Below, in pieces: positions 13,401 through 20,773 of a stretch of DNA of 64,000 bases; the stretch's first letter is position 1, and each line of letters opens with the position of its first letter. Where the stretch lies: NCBI RefSeq assembly GCF_964036645.1, contig NZ_OZ038525.1:3786001-3850000 (forward strand), in the 5' to 3' direction. This stretch comes from Tenacibaculum sp. 190524A02b. GTDB taxonomy: Bacteria > Bacteroidota > Bacteroidia > Flavobacteriales > Flavobacteriaceae. The notes below the pieces were generated by a model, which had not been told where the DNA came from, searched no databases, and worked only from the letters and a program-made list of their open reading frames with translations. A program made the position numbers and the translations under genes.

Positions 13401-16400
13401 ATTAGGAGTTGTAGGCGAATTATTAGTAGGAGGTTCAGGAGTAGGCCGAGGTTACTTAAACAATGAAGAGTTAACTCAAGAGAAGTTTATTGTCAGTCCA
13501 TTTAAGGAAGGAGAGAGAATCTACAAGACAGGAGATTTGGTAAGATGGTTACCAGATGGGAATTTAGAATTTGTAGGCAGGAAAGATGCTCAGGTCAAGA
13601 TAAGAGGTTATCGAATCGAGTTAGGAGAGATAGAGAATGCATTATCTAGTTTAGCATCAGTAAGCCATTCTTGTGTTTTAGTCAAAGAAGATACCGCAGG
13701 GAATAAACGTTTAGTAGGTTATGTGGTTAGCGAAGAGGAATTTGATAAAGAAGCCCTTCAAGAAGATTTAAAAGCATTTTTACCAGACTATATGATTCCT
13801 AGTTTTTGGGTTGAGTTGGAAGAAATGCCATTAACGAGTAATGGTAAATTAGACAGAAAATCCTTACCAGATATAGATGGAGCTATCTTGTCTACTAAAG
13901 AGTATGTTGCCCCAAGAAATGAGACAGAAGAGGAGTTAGTAGTTATTTGGCAAGACTTATTAGGAGTAGAAAAAGTAGGAATCTATGATGATTTCTTTGA
14001 ATTAGGAGGGCATAGTTTATTGGTAGTTCAGTTAATATCACGTTTACAGAAGATAGATTATCATATTACCGTAAAAGATATTTTTTCGAATCCTAACATA
14101 GCAAGTATAAGTGAAAAGGTATCGAATTCATCGTCTATTTATCAAGTACCAGCGAATGGTATAACTACAGATACAGAACGTATTGTACCAGCAATGGTTC
14201 CATTATTAGATTTTGGACAAGAGGATATAGATAAGGTTGTAGCTAGTGTTAAGGGAGGAGTATCTAATATTCAGGATATGTATCCATTATCACCTTTACA
14301 AGAAGGAATGTATTTCCATCATTTAATGAGTGATAAAGAAGCAGGAGACCCTTATATTTTACCAAGTTTACTGTCTTTCAAAGATAAAGAAAAGCGAGAG
14401 CTATTTATAAATGCCTTACAATCTGTAGTAAATCGTCATGATGTTTTACGTACCTGTGTTTTAAGTAAAGATTTACCAAGTGCAGTTCAGGTTGTACTTA
14501 GAGAAGCTAAACTACCAGTAGAAGAGTTGGTAATCGATAGTTCTAAAGATATAGTATCAGAGTTAAAAACTTTAGTCTCTCCTGAAAACCAATGGATGGA
14601 TGTTTCTAAGGGATCTTTAATAAGGTTAAAGTTGGCAGAGGATCTAGATAATGATTGCTATTATTTAATTTTCTTAGCGCACCATTTAGTATTAGATCAT
14701 GTAGGACTAGAGAAAATTATTTTAGAAGTAGAAATACACGCATCAGGAAAAGGATCAAATCTTCCAGTACCAGCTTTATATAGAGATTTTATAGGGCATA
14801 CGTTACATTCTCAATCTATTAATGATAGCGCTGCCTATTTCAAGAATTTATTAGGTGATATTGATGAACCTACTTACCCATTTGAATTATCAAATACTAC
14901 AGGAGGCGGAGTTGATATAGAAGAGTCGAAAGTACTTTTACCAAAAGAATTAAGTAAAAAGCTTCGAAAAATTAGTACTAGTTTAGGAATGAGTCCTGCT
15001 ACTTTATTCCATGCGGCTTATGGACTCGTTGTAGGAAAATGTAGTAATAAGGACTATGCCATTTTTGGTTCTTTATTTTTAGGACGTTTACAAGGAACTT
15101 TAGGAGCAGCAGATTCATTAGGGTTATTTATAAACACACTTCCAATATTTGTAGAGTTAAAAGGAAACGTTTCAGAATACGTTTCAAAAGTGAAAAAAGG
15201 TTTAGAAGAACTATTGTCTTATGAGCAAACACCATTATCAAGTATCCAAACATGGAGTAATATTTCTAACGAAATACCTTTATTTAGTGCTTTATTAAAT
15301 TATAGACACTCTTCAATTTCATCTAACTCAGAAGAAGATGAAACTACTGTTGATTTAGGAATTACACTTATTGATAGTCACGAGCGTACCAATTACCCAT
15401 TCACATTTAGTGTTGATGATTACGGAGTTGATTTTGGTTTAAAAGCCCAAATAGAAAGAAGTATTGGAGCAGATCGTATACTTGTTTATATGCAAGAAGC
15501 TTTAGTTCAAATATTAGAAGGCTTAACATCAGAAAAAGAATTGAATGTTGAAAATTTAACTATTATATCTAGAACAGAAGAGGTAAAATTATTAGAAACC
15601 TTCAATGATAATATAGTTGAATATCCTAAAAATAAAACGGTTTTAGATTTACTAGAAGAACAAATAGCAAAAACACCTGAAGCTATTGCAGTAGTTTATA
15701 AAGAAGAGCAATTGACTTATAGAGAATTAGATAATAGATCTAATCAATTAGCTCAATATTTGATAAACAAAGGAGTTGGAGAAAATGATTTTGTAGGTAT
15801 TTGTTTAGATCGTAGTTTAGAAATGCTAGTGGGTATTCTAGGAGTTCTAAAGTCAGGAAGTGCTTATGTACCTATTGACCCTAAGTATCCACAAGATCGT
15901 ATTAATTACATGTTGAACGATGCAAGCATTAACTTGGTATTAAGTAATACAATTGTAAGCAAAGAAGTTTTAGGAGAACAATCAGATATAACAATCATTT
16001 TATTAGATAATGATTGGAATGCAATTTCAACTTCAGTTACAGATAAAGCTAAATATATATCACCAAACAATTTGGCGTATGTAATTTATACTTCAGGAAG
16101 TACAGGAAAGCCGAAAGGAGTTCCAATTCGCCATAAAAGTTTAATAAATTATATAACAAGTAGTAGTAACTCTTATATAGGTGAAGGAGTTTCAGGAGGA
16201 TATATGCACCTTTCCATGTCTTTTGACGCATCTATGACAGAAATATTTACACCTTTAGTAAACGGTAAACTTTTAGTAATTAGTAGTGGTGAAGGTTTAG
16301 ATATTTTTAAAGATAAAAACTTATGGAAGCATGCACCATATGACTTTATAAAATTAACACCATCACATTTAGAATTATTATCATCTGTTTTGGAAGAAGA

Positions 16401-17442
16401 TAATAGCATTTTATCTCATAAATATGTTTTAGGAGGAGAAGCGCTTCAACCAAGTCATCTATCAGCTTTCAAAGACTTAAATATTTCATCAACAATAATC
16501 AATGAATATGGCCCAACAGAGGCAACAGTAGGTTGTACTACCTATACTTTTAATGCATTAGATAAGCATTCATTTGTAAATAGTTTTCCAATAGGAACTC
16601 CAATGCCAAACATGCAACTGTATATTTTAAATGATTCGAATCAATTAGTACCAAAAGGTGTTGTTGGAGAATTATGTATTGGAGGTGTGGGATTATCATC
16701 TGGTTATTTAAATAGAGAAAAACTTACCCAAGAGAAATTTATAGAGAATCCATTTAAGGAAGATGATAAAATATATAAAACTGGAGATTTAGGAAAATGG
16801 CTACCAGATGGAAATATAGAATATGTAGGTAGAAAAGATGATCAAGTAAAAATTCGTGGTTATCGAATAGAATTAGGTGAAATTGAAAATGTTTTATCAA
16901 AGCTACCAACTGTTAGTCAATGTTGTGTGTTAGCTAAAGAAGATACAAGTGGAGATAAGCGTTTAGTTGGATATGTAGTTAGCGAAGAAACATTTGATAA
17001 GGAAGCTATTCAACTTCAGTTAAAGACAAGCTTACCAGATTATATGATTCCTAATTTATGGGTTGAATTGGAAGAAATGCCTTTAACTAATAATGGTAAA
17101 TTAAATAGAAAAGCCTTACCAGATCCAGATGGAGAAATGCTGTCAACACGAGAATACGTTGCTCCAAGAAATGAAACAGAACAACAATTAGTAGCTATTT
17201 GGCAAGAGTTATTAGGTGTAGAAAAAATAGGAGTTTATGACAATTTCTTTGAATTAGGAGGACATAGTTTATTAGCCACTCGCTTAGTATCCATAATTCG
17301 TAAAAAGTTTGAATTTGATATTATGATTAAAGACATATTCAAATTTGTAAACATAGAAGAGTTAGGTACTTATTTAGAGCATAGGAAGATCAAAAAACAA
17401 GAAAATACAGACGTAGTCTATAAAAAAATAGTAAAAATATAA
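1..17442 (+). CDS. Giant NRPS, modules 1 (partial) to 6; 5' end outside window
   Basis: The frame is open from base 1 to the TAA at 17440-17442, giving 5813 visible residues, so the true start lies upstream. The first internal ATG, at 184, sits inside an A domain and is not the start. Domain order is A(part)-T / C-A-T / E/C-A-T / E/C-A-T / C-A-T / E/C-A-T. Every A domain shows the SGSTG(K/Q/R)PKG core and the RGYRIELGEIE motif, and every T domain shows LGGHS with the phosphopantetheine serine. Pockets predict Ala, Lys, Leu, Val and Asn; the dual E/C domains make residues 2, 3 and 5 D-configured (inference). As a cytosolic assembly-line enzyme it would load amino acids as adenylates onto T-domain arms and hand the chain to the next gene through its C-terminal tail. 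It overlaps gene 2 by one base. NRPS identity is certain; the product is not known. Confidence 0.97.
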   Translation, partial: DPSYPKERIDFIIEDTATSLVLSNESNRSILEAKSGIKIVLVDSDWDAISDYSTRGLSYKSMSTSDLAYVIYTSGSTGKPKGVLIEHGNMFNLVNWAITNFKDSLEVGMLGSTSINFDLSIFEIFTTLSCGSTLHLVDNLLSLVEDSEASVSLINTVPSVLLGLLESGSIPDTVKTINLAGEALLPSLVDRIYKESSVEAVYDLYGPSEATTYSTFIKRSLEGVQTIGKPISNTQIYILSESNELLPKGVVGELCVGGKGVTRGYLNREELTQYKFIDNPFRAGERIYKTGDLAKWLPDGTLEYVGRKDDQVKVRGYRIELGEIESVLSSLSTIQSSCVLAKEDVSGTKRLVGYVVVEGDSFDKETVQRELKASLPEYMVPMLWVELEEMPLTSSGKLDRKRLPDPDITLLSSKEYVGPRNETEEILVAIWQDLLGVEQVGVYDNFFELGGHSLLATRLVSMIRKTEGIEVSIRDVFEHTTISDLAAHILTQFKKVLLPSVVVEEHPEYIPLSFSQERLWFLDQLEGTLAYHIPTIIHLEGELDIEILEESIRTIVSRHEVLRTNILSKEGVGYQYLISADTWSLEQVEILDEKLVATSLENYLSIPFDLSKDYKLRSRLYNLGNNKYILACVFHHIASDGWSSGILTNEFIELYNALKENRKALVPELTLQYTDYAIWQRKYLEGEVLESQLTYWEEKLNEVSILRLPTDYARPVVQSTEGASISLELNEELTSSLKELCKEEGVTLFMFLLATFKVLLYRYTGQTDICVGTPIANRTQAELEGIIGFFVNTLALRSDLSKTPSFKEVLKKVKTNTLESYDNQLAPFERVVERVVTTRDMSTTALFQVMFDLNNTTDQGTSSIEGLDIYPYNFEGKTSQFDLSLSAGENASCISLVMNYCTALFKEETIQCMLVHYQELLTSIVNDIQKPINSLSILTEFEEHQLVTVFNDTKVDYPLNKTVIDLFEEQVEKTPDAIAVVFEEETLSYKELDHRSNQLAHYILRKGIKANDLVGICLDRSLEMLIGILGVLKSGSAYVPIDSMYPKDRIDYMLSDAGIQLVLTDINTIGLVSSRGKYSTILLDKDWEIIDKESSEKPLVSLAPENLAYIIYTSGSTGKPKGVMIEHASLVDYVQTFSTYFKVKSSDTILSQSTISFDTSIEEIFPILSVGGKLIIADNNKDFNAIISLCKKHAITLLSTNPFLIEFLNTTVDIESLSLKAIISGGDVLKPSYIDNIYEKISIYNSYGPTEATVCISYFKVTDLTDSIPIGKPIANTSLYVVDDLGNLCPLGVVGELWASGLGIAKGYLNNEELTQEKFIANPFKEDERVYKTGDLVRWLPDGNLEFVGRKDGQVNIRGYRIELGEIENALLRVSNIQNGCVLVKEDGTGNKRLVGYIVSEEEFDKEALQEELKAVLPDYMIPSFWIELAEMPLTSNGKLDRKSLPELDNAKLSTKEYVAPRNETEEELVVIWQDLLGVEKVGIYDDFFELGGHSLLVVQLISRLQKIDYHITVKDIFSNPNIASISEKVSETTSLYQVPVNGITVDTERIVPSMVPLLDFEQEDIDKVLASVEGGVSNIQDMYPLSPLQEGMYFHHLMSDKEAGDPYVLPNILSFTDKEKRANFIEALQFVVNRHDVLRTCVLSEGLPQAVQVVLREAKLSVESLTIDSSKDIVSELKDLTAPGSQWIDVSKAPLIRLKSADDLENNNYYLVLLEHHLVLDHVGLEKVISEVEAYLLGQESSLPTPVLYRDFIGHTIHEQSINDSASYFKELLGDIDEPTYPFGLSDIRGNGNDIEESRIVLASSLSKEVREVSTNLGMSPAVLFHAAYGLVIGKCSNKEYAIFGSLFSGRLQGSLGAADSLGLFINTLPFLAELKGSVSDYVSEIKNRLGTLLSYEQTPLSSVQGWSGISNEVSLFSALLNFRHSSSVLEEVPADAVDLGITVIGSEERTNYPLTLNVDDYGVDFGLTAQVESSVGSGRVLSYMEATLRALLEGLKAEASQVSDLNVLPESEVQELLEVFNDTSVSYPSDVTFLDLFSTQVKSSAKSIAVVYQGEQLSYQELDKRSNQLARYLREEGVVSDTLVGICMDRSLDMIVGILGILKSGGAYVPIDPSYPKERIDFIIEDTATSLVLSNESNRSILEAKSGIKIVLVDSDWDAISDFSTRGLSYKSMSTSDLAYVIYTSGSTGKPKGVLIEHGNMFNLVNWAITNFKDSLEVGMLGSTSINFDLSIFEIFTTLSCGSTLHLVDNLLSLVEDSEASVSLINTVPSVLLGLLESGSIPDTVKTINLAGEALLPSLVDRIYKESSVEAVYDLYGPSEATTYSTFIKRSLQGVQTIGKPISNTQIYILSESNELLPKGVVGELCVGGKGVTRGYLNREELTQYKFIDNPFRAGERIYKTGDLAKWLPDGTLEYVGRKDDQVKVRGYRIELGEIESALSGLSTIQSSCVLAKEDISGTKRLVGYVVVEGDSFDKETVQRALKASLPEYMVPMLWVELEEMPLTSSGKLDRKRLPDPDITLLSSKEYVGPRNETEEILVAIWQDLLGVEQVGVYDNFFELGGHSLLVVQLISRLQKLDLNIGVKDIFSNATISEISERLVSGTSVYQVPANGIGIDTDRIVPTMVPLLDFDQEDIDKIVSQVQGGVSNIQDMYPLSPLQEGMYFHHLMSDKKKGDPYILSNLFSFKEKEKRRLFIETLQLVVNRHDVLRTCVISEDLPRAVQVVLREAPLSVEEIGVDTSVEILPYLEELRSSGNQWMDVSKAPLLTLKSVDDLIENNYYLVINQHHLVLDHVGIEKIVSEIAMHLSGKESSLLKPALYRDFIGHTLHSQAVNDSELYFKELLGTIEEPTYPFNLSNVQGDGSDIKEAKVLLSENLSKELREVSTNLGISPAVLFHAAYGMVIGTFSNSDYALFGSLFSGRLQGALGAADSLGLFINTLPFYISLDKSVLEYIKEVKQRLHELLPYEQTALSSVQEWSGVSSEVALFSALLNFRHSHVELQEEDKGIIDLGIEVIGGEERTNYPFVLNVDDYGVDFELTAQIDDSIEANRVLVYMQKALQELLIGLKSEEKRPVAALPLLPKEEEIQLLKTFNDTEVGYPLDQTVLDLFEEQVKNRPNGIAVVFKGEELSYKELDNRSNQLANYLLSNHNISRENIVGVVLDRSDWLIISYVSILKTGAAYVPIDPNYPEERKEYIQRDSGSSLIIDASFIEKFKEKASDYSKSLPLTHVNSSDVAYVIYTSGSTGQPKGVMVEHKNLLHLCFWHQSAYSLTKSSRGTLFAGIGFDASVWEIYPYLLVGASLYPISGEDRYDLNILSNFLKDYKITHTYIPTLLCESLIEEEIALPDTTILTGGDTLSINKTTELTIYNNYGPTEATVVATNYKVDDTSIPKIPIGKPIDNTKVYITNSAMNLVPVGVVGELCIGGTGVAKGYLNKEELTELSFVDNPFKQGDKLYKTGDLAKWLPDGNIEFIGRKDNQVKIRGYRIELGEIENALSNLETIYQSCVLAKEDVNGNKRLVGYIVTEGEFNKELTQEKLKGSLPDYMIPMIWIVLKEMPLTANGKLDRKSLPEPDSTELSSRKYVAPRNQVEKQLATIWKELLNIEQVGVYDNFFELGGHSLLATRLVSMIRKELQKEVTIQEVFQSPTIIDLALNISNQHKRALLPAIIAEDRPKHIPLSFSQDRLWFLDQLEGTIAYHIPTIISLEGRLDIAVLEQALKTIVSRHEVLRTVLYQEEGIGYQKVISPDNWSLQKVITSEEANLDKETSNFINHPFDLSKDYMLRSCLYDLGNEKYVLACVFHHIASDGWSENILISEFTELYSSLSSGNKANLPELNLQYADYAIWQRKYLEGEVLENQLTYWEEKLTGVSTLELPLDYTRPSIQSTEGARVSVNIDVELTNLLKTLCKEEEVTLFMVLLSAFKVLLSRYSGQEDICVGSPVANRTQSDLEGMIGFFVNTLALRSDLSGGISFKELLNQVKTTTLEGYDNQLAPFEKIVDSVITTRDNSITPLFQVLFVLQNATDILSKDKSSDIEALDISGYQFDTVTSKFDLTLDASENATGITLNLEYCTALFKEGTIEQMLSHYQELLKGIVNDVTQPIGDIPMLQASEKNQLLKDFNATELIYPSEKTIVDLFEEQAEKTPNGTAIVYEGEAFSYQELDERSNQLAHYLQEQGVTTDTFVGICIGRSLEMLVGILGILKSGGAYVPIDPEYPQDRVNYMLADANINLVLSNTSSNRILSDIEELTTITLDEEWNRIAEHSKESLTTIITPSNLAYVIYTSGSTGRPKGVQIEHKNVVSLCTSCDYISLNSDTVWLSTGSISFDATTIEYWGTLLNGGELVLTSTDTLLNTTSFKEIIETKKVNTLWMTASWFHQVVEEDASIFKRLKYLLVGGDVVLFNYTNKLKELYPDLTIINGYGPTENTTFSTTYTIETSNSSLPIGSPIKNSTAYVTDADLNLVPLGVVGELLVGGSGVGRGYLNNEELTQEKFIVSPFKEGERIYKTGDLVRWLPDGNLEFVGRKDAQVKIRGYRIELGEIENALSSLASVSHSCVLVKEDTAGNKRLVGYVVSEEEFDKEALQEDLKAFLPDYMIPSFWVELEEMPLTSNGKLDRKSLPDIDGAILSTKEYVAPRNETEEELVVIWQDLLGVEKVGIYDDFFELGGHSLLVVQLISRLQKIDYHITVKDIFSNPNIASISEKVSNSSSIYQVPANGITTDTERIVPAMVPLLDFGQEDIDKVVASVKGGVSNIQDMYPLSPLQEGMYFHHLMSDKEAGDPYILPSLLSFKDKEKRELFINALQSVVNRHDVLRTCVLSKDLPSAVQVVLREAKLPVEELVIDSSKDIVSELKTLVSPENQWMDVSKGSLIRLKLAEDLDNDCYYLIFLAHHLVLDHVGLEKIILEVEIHASGKGSNLPVPALYRDFIGHTLHSQSINDSAAYFKNLLGDIDEPTYPFELSNTTGGGVDIEESKVLLPKELSKKLRKISTSLGMSPATLFHAAYGLVVGKCSNKDYAIFGSLFLGRLQGTLGAADSLGLFINTLPIFVELKGNVSEYVSKVKKGLEELLSYEQTPLSSIQTWSNISNEIPLFSALLNYRHSSISSNSEEDETTVDLGITLIDSHERTNYPFTFSVDDYGVDFGLKAQIERSIGADRILVYMQEALVQILEGLTSEKELNVENLTIISRTEEVKLLETFNDNIVEYPKNKTVLDLLEEQIAKTPEAIAVVYKEEQLTYRELDNRSNQLAQYLINKGVGENDFVGICLDRSLEMLVGILGVLKSGSAYVPIDPKYPQDRINYMLNDASINLVLSNTIVSKEVLGEQSDITIILLDNDWNAISTSVTDKAKYISPNNLAYVIYTSGSTGKPKGVPIRHKSLINYITSSSNSYIGEGVSGGYMHLSMSFDASMTEIFTPLVNGKLLVISSGEGLDIFKDKNLWKHAPYDFIKLTPSHLELLSSVLEEDNSILSHKYVLGGEALQPSHLSAFKDLNISSTIINEYGPTEATVGCTTYTFNALDKHSFVNSFPIGTPMPNMQLYILNDSNQLVPKGVVGELCIGGVGLSSGYLNREKLTQEKFIENPFKEDDKIYKTGDLGKWLPDGNIEYVGRKDDQVKIRGYRIELGEIENVLSKLPTVSQCCVLAKEDTSGDKRLVGYVVSEETFDKEAIQLQLKTSLPDYMIPNLWVELEEMPLTNNGKLNRKALPDPDGEMLSTREYVAPRNETEQQLVAIWQELLGVEKIGVYDNFFELGGHSLLATRLVSIIRKKFEFDIMIKDIFKFVNIEELGTYLEHRKIKKQENTDVVYKKIVKI
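1476..4590 (+). other. NRPS module 2: C(LCL)-A(Lys)-T
   Basis: The C domain (about 1525-2840) begins with PLSFSQERLWFLDQ and has HHIASDG at 1903-1923. The A domain (about 2850-4340) has the pocket DTESIGSVCK, one residue from the lysine code DAESIGSVCK as I recall it, with E239 suited to a basic side chain. The T domain (about 4366-4590) has its serine at 4483-4485 and is the LLVVQLISRL type that precedes E/C domains here. The residue is therefore predicted D-Lys. The C-terminal part of the A domain and the T domain are shared with Val module 5. Confidence 0.85.
3925..4600 (+). repeat. Shared A(C-terminal part)-T tract, Lys module 2
   Basis: Closely matches 13456-14131 of Val module 5, although the substrate-binding cores upstream are unrelated in pocket (DTESIGSVCK and DAIWLGGTFK). 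Identity is strongest through the T domain. Confidence 0.85.
4591..7806 (+). other. NRPS module 3: dual E/C-A(Ala)-T
   Basis: The E/C domain (4591 to about 6040) has the linker MVPLLDFEQEDIDK, the extended motif FHHLMSDKEAGD (His pair at 4786-4791) and the catalytic HHLVLDH (His pair at 5149-5154). It should epimerise the module 2 residue and condense it. The A domain (about 6061-7545) has pocket DLFNNALTYK, alanine. T serine is at 7696-7698 in the LLVVQ context, so the Ala should become D. Confidence 0.88.
5175..7975 (+). repeat. Long E/C-A-T duplication, copy in gene 1
   Basis: From the middle of the E/C domain of module 3 to the start of the next E/C domain, this matches 21355-24155 closely. 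Upstream, in the first half of the E/C domains, the two modules diverge more. Ends are estimated by eye. Confidence 0.85.
6340..7705 (+). repeat. Ala A-T repeat, copy 2
   Basis: Differs from copy 1 by scattered single bases, such as GATTTTTC for GATTATTC near 6490. Its match with copy 3 extends well beyond this interval on both sides. Confidence 0.93.
7807..10980 (+). other. NRPS module 4: dual E/C-A(Leu)-T
   Basis: The E/C domain (7807 to about 9280) has FHHLMSDKKKGD (His pair at 7999-8004) and HHLVLDH. The A domain (about 9285-10730) has pocket DAWYLGNVVK, one conservative change from the leucine code DAWFLGNVVK as I recall it. The T domain is the LLATRLVSMIRK type with serine at 10864-10866, and an ordinary C domain follows, so the Leu should stay L. 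This A domain is not part of the near-identical sets found elsewhere in the window. Confidence 0.85.
10981..14121 (+). other. NRPS module 5: C(LCL)-A(Val)-T
   Basis: The C domain (about 11030-12350) has PLSFSQDRLWFLDQ and HHIASDG. The A domain (about 12350-13875) has pocket DAIWLGGTFK, two conservative changes from the valine code DAFWIGGTFK; isoleucine is a lesser possibility. T serine is at 14014-14016 in the LLVVQLISRL context, and an E/C domain follows, so D-Val is predicted. The A-T part is near-identical to modules 7 and 13. Confidence 0.85.
12241..14310 (+). repeat. Val A-T repeat, copy 1 (module 5)
   Basis: Near-identical to 18888-20957 and to 38301-40210. The match starts at the end of the preceding C domain (GGAACTATTG) and runs through A and T into the next E/C domain. 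Confidence 0.93.
13456..14131 (+). repeat. Shared A(C-terminal part)-T tract, Val module 5
   Basis: Partner of 3925-4600; it lies inside the Val A-T repeat. Confidence 0.85.
14122..17442 (+). other. NRPS module 6: dual E/C-A(Asn)-T
   Basis: The E/C domain (14122 to about 15600) has FHHLMSDKEAGD (His pair at 14317-14322) and HHLVLDH. The A domain (about 15600-17110) has pocket DATKVGEVGK, close to the asparagine code DLTKLGEVGK; E322 favours Asn over Asp, which usually has His there. T serine is at 17266-17268, LLATRL type. The gene ends here and the next C domain, in gene 2, is ordinary, so L-Asn is predicted. Confidence 0.82.
17376..17442 (+). other. C-terminal docking tail of gene 1
   Basis: After the T domain the protein ends in a charged stretch and VVYKKIVKI. 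The Tyr-x3-(Ile/Val)-x-Ile end matches the other two tails in pattern and probably forms a beta strand against the gene 2 docking domain. Confidence 0.65.
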
Positions 17443-17444
17443 TG
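17440..17444 (+). promoter_or_regulatory. TAATG stop-start overlap, genes 1 and 2
   Basis: The TAA of gene 1 and the ATG of gene 2 share one base. The leader is A-rich with no Shine-Dalgarno box, so translational coupling is likely (inference). Confidence 0.85.
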
Positions 17445-17640
17445 AATAAGGCATTAAGTATTATACAAAAGGCACAAAGCAAAGGTGTTAAGCTAGAGTT
17501 AGAAGAAGGTTCTTTAGTATTAAAGTCAGAAAATGAACATATTGATGATTCTTTGCTTTTAGATATAAAGCTTAATAAAGAACTTATTATTGAGCATTTT
17601 AAAAAGTTTGAGTTTGAGAATCATAAAGGGCTTGATGAGG
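17442..17640 (+). other. N-terminal TubC-like docking domain of gene 2
   Basis: Residues 1-66 show the TubC-type pattern: a short helix, GVKLELEEGSLVLKSE forming strands, then a helix with NKELIIEHFKK. It lies ahead of the C domain and should receive the C-terminal tail of gene 1. Confidence 0.8.
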
Positions 17641-20600
17641 ATGCAATTCAACCATTTGATAGAGAACTTATCAAAAAAGTTCCTTTATCTTTCAATCAAG
17701 ATAGGTTATGGTTTCTAGATCAGCTTGATGGCACACAAGCCTATCATATTCCAGTTGTTTTAGAGTTAGAAGGTGATTTAGATATAAATGCAGTAGAAGA
17801 AACGTTACGCATAATTGTTGATCGTCATGAAATATTGCGTACAATTATTTATCAAGAAGAAGGAATTGGTTATCAAAAGACAATTTCATCAACTAATTGG
17901 CTTTTAGATAAAATAACCATTTCTTCAGAGATAAACGTAGAAAATGAAATTAACAAATTCATTAATGTGCCTTTTGATTTATCTAAGGACTTCATGCTAC
18001 GTTCATGTTTATACAACTTAGGAAATAAAAAATATGTGTTAGCTTGTGTATTACATCATATTGCTAGTGATGGTTGGTCTGAAGGTATTTTAAGAAACGA
18101 ATTTGCAACATTATATAGTGCTTTACAAGCTGGAAAAGAAATAACACTACCTAATTTAAATTTACAATATGCTGATTATGCAGTTTGGCAACGTGAATAT
18201 ATAGAGGGGGAAGTTTTAGATAATCAATTATCATATTGGGAAAATAAATTAAAAGGTGTTGGTACATTAGAATTACCGTTAGATGCCGTTCGTCCTTCAG
18301 TACCCAGTAGCGAAGGTGCTAATACTTCTTTAGATTTAGATGAAAAATTAAGCAAATCTTTAAAAGCTTTATGTCAACAAGAAGGTGTTACACCATTTAT
18401 GTTATTATTGACAGTTTTTAAAATATTGTTATCTCGTTATAGTGGTCAAGAAGATATTTGCGTAGGAACTCCTATAGCCAACCGTACCCAGTCAGACTTA
18501 GAAGGTATGATTGGATTTTTTGTAAATACATTGGCTTTACGTAGTGATTTAAGTGGAAACCTAAGCTTTAAAGAGTTGTTAAATAAAGTGAAAACTACAA
18601 CTCTAGAGGGATATGATAACCAATTAGCTCCTTTTGAGAAAATTGTAGATAGCGTAATTACAACTCGAGATATGAGTATTTCTCCTTTATTTCAGGTAAT
18701 GTTTGTATTACAAAACACTCCTGATATGGAAGGAGAAGAAGGAGAAGCTTTAGATTTAGGAGGTGTAGAAATTTCAGGGTACGAATTTGATATTGTTACG
18801 TCTAAGTTTGACTTAACAATGAGTATCTCTGAGGGTAATTCAAAATTTTCTATAGGAGTTGAGTATAATACAGCTTTGTTTAAAAAGGGAACTATTGAAC
18901 AAATGCTATCACATTATCAAGAACTATTAAAAGGTATTGTAAATGATGTTACACAATCTATTGGTGATATACCAATGTTGCAAGCGTCAGAAAAGAACCA
19001 ATTATTAAAAGACTTCAATGCTACAGAATTAATATATCCATCAGAAAAAACGATTGTCGACTTATTTGAAGAACAAGCAGAAAAGACACCAAATGGAACA
19101 GCAATAGTTTATGAAGGAGAAGCATTCAGTTATCAAGAATTAGACGAACGATCTAATCAATTAGCTCATTATTTACAAGAACAAGGTGTAACAACAGATA
19201 CCTTTGTAGGAATTTGTATCGGACGTAGTCTAGAAATGTTGGTAGGCATCTTGGGTATTTTAAAGTCTGGAGGCGCTTATGTTCCTATTGATCCAGAATA
19301 CCCACAAGATCGCGTTAATTACATGTTAGCAGATGCCAATATTAATTTGGTATTAAGTAACACTTCAAGTAACCGTATTTTATCTGATATTGAGGAGTTA
19401 ACCACAATCACTTTAGATGAAGAATGGAATAGAATAGCCCAATATTCAAAAGAAAGTTTAGCCACTACTATAACACCTTCCAATTTAGCCTATGTAATTT
19501 ATACCTCAGGAAGTACAGGGCGCCCAAAAGGTGTTCAAATAGAACATAAAAACGTAGTTAGTTTATGTACCAGTTGTGATTACATTTCTTTAAATAGTGA
19601 TACCGTATGGTTGTCAACAGGCTCTATATCCTTTGATGCGACTACTATAGAGTACTGGGGAACCTTATTAAATGGAGGAGAATTAGTATTAACCAGTACA
19701 GATACCTTATTAAATACTACAAGCTTCAAAGAAATAATAGAAGCCAAGAAGGTGAATACATTATGGATGACGGCTTCATGGTTTCATCAAGTAGTAGAAG
19801 AAGATGCAAGTATTTTTAAAAGGTTAAAATACTTATTAGTAGGAGGAGATGTAGTACTATTTAATTACACGAACAAGTTAAAAGAGTTGTATCCAGATTT
19901 GACCATTATCAATGGTTATGGACCAACTGAGAATACTACATTCTCAACCACATATACTATTGAGACAAGCAATAGTTCATTACCTATTGGATCACCCATC
20001 AAGAACAGTACAGCTTATGTAACAGATGCAGACTTGAATTTAGTACCATTAGGAGTTGTAGGCGAATTATTAGTAGGAGGTTCAGGAGTAGGCCGAGGTT
20101 ACTTAAACAATGAAGAGTTAACTCAAGAGAAGTTTATTGTCAGTCCATTTAAGGAAGGAGAGAGAATCTACAAGACAGGAGATTTGGTAAGATGGTTACC
20201 AGACGGGAATTTAGAATTTGTAGGCAGGAAAGATGCTCAGGTCAAGATAAGAGGTTATCGAATCGAGTTAGGAGAGATAGAGAATGCATTATCTAGTTTA
20301 GCATCTGTAAGCCATTCTTGTGTTTTAGTGAAAGAAGATGGTACAGGTAATAAACGATTGGTAGGTTATGTAGTTAGTGAAGAGGAATTTGATAAAGAAG
20401 CCCTTCAAGAAGATTTAAAAGCATTTTTACCAGACTATATGATTCCTAGTTTTTGGGTTGAGTTGGAAGAAATGCCATTAACGAGTAACGGTAAATTAGA
20501 TAGAAAATCCTTACCAGAGATAGATGGAGCTATCTTGTCTACTAAAGAGTATGTTGCCCCAAGAAATGAGACAGAAGAGGATTTAGTAGTTATTTGGCAA

Positions 20601-20773
20601 GACTTATTAGGAGTAGAAAAAGTAGGAATCTATGATGATTTCTTTGAATTAGGAGGGCATAGTTTATTGGTAGTTCAGTTAATATCACGTTTACAGAAGA
20701 TAGATTATCATATCACAGTAAAAGATATTTTTTCGAATCCTAACATAGCAAGTATAAGTGAAAAGGTATCGAA
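17442..20773 (+). other. NRPS module 7: docking-C(LCL)-A(Val)-T
   Basis: After the docking domain, the C domain (about 17670-19000) has PLSFNQDRLWFLDQ and HHIASDG. The A domain (about 19005-20530) has the valine-like pocket DAIWLGGTFK. T serine is at 20661-20663 in the LLVVQLISRL context and an E/C domain follows, so D-Val is predicted. The C domain should join the gene 1 chain to Val7 across the protein boundary. Confidence 0.85.
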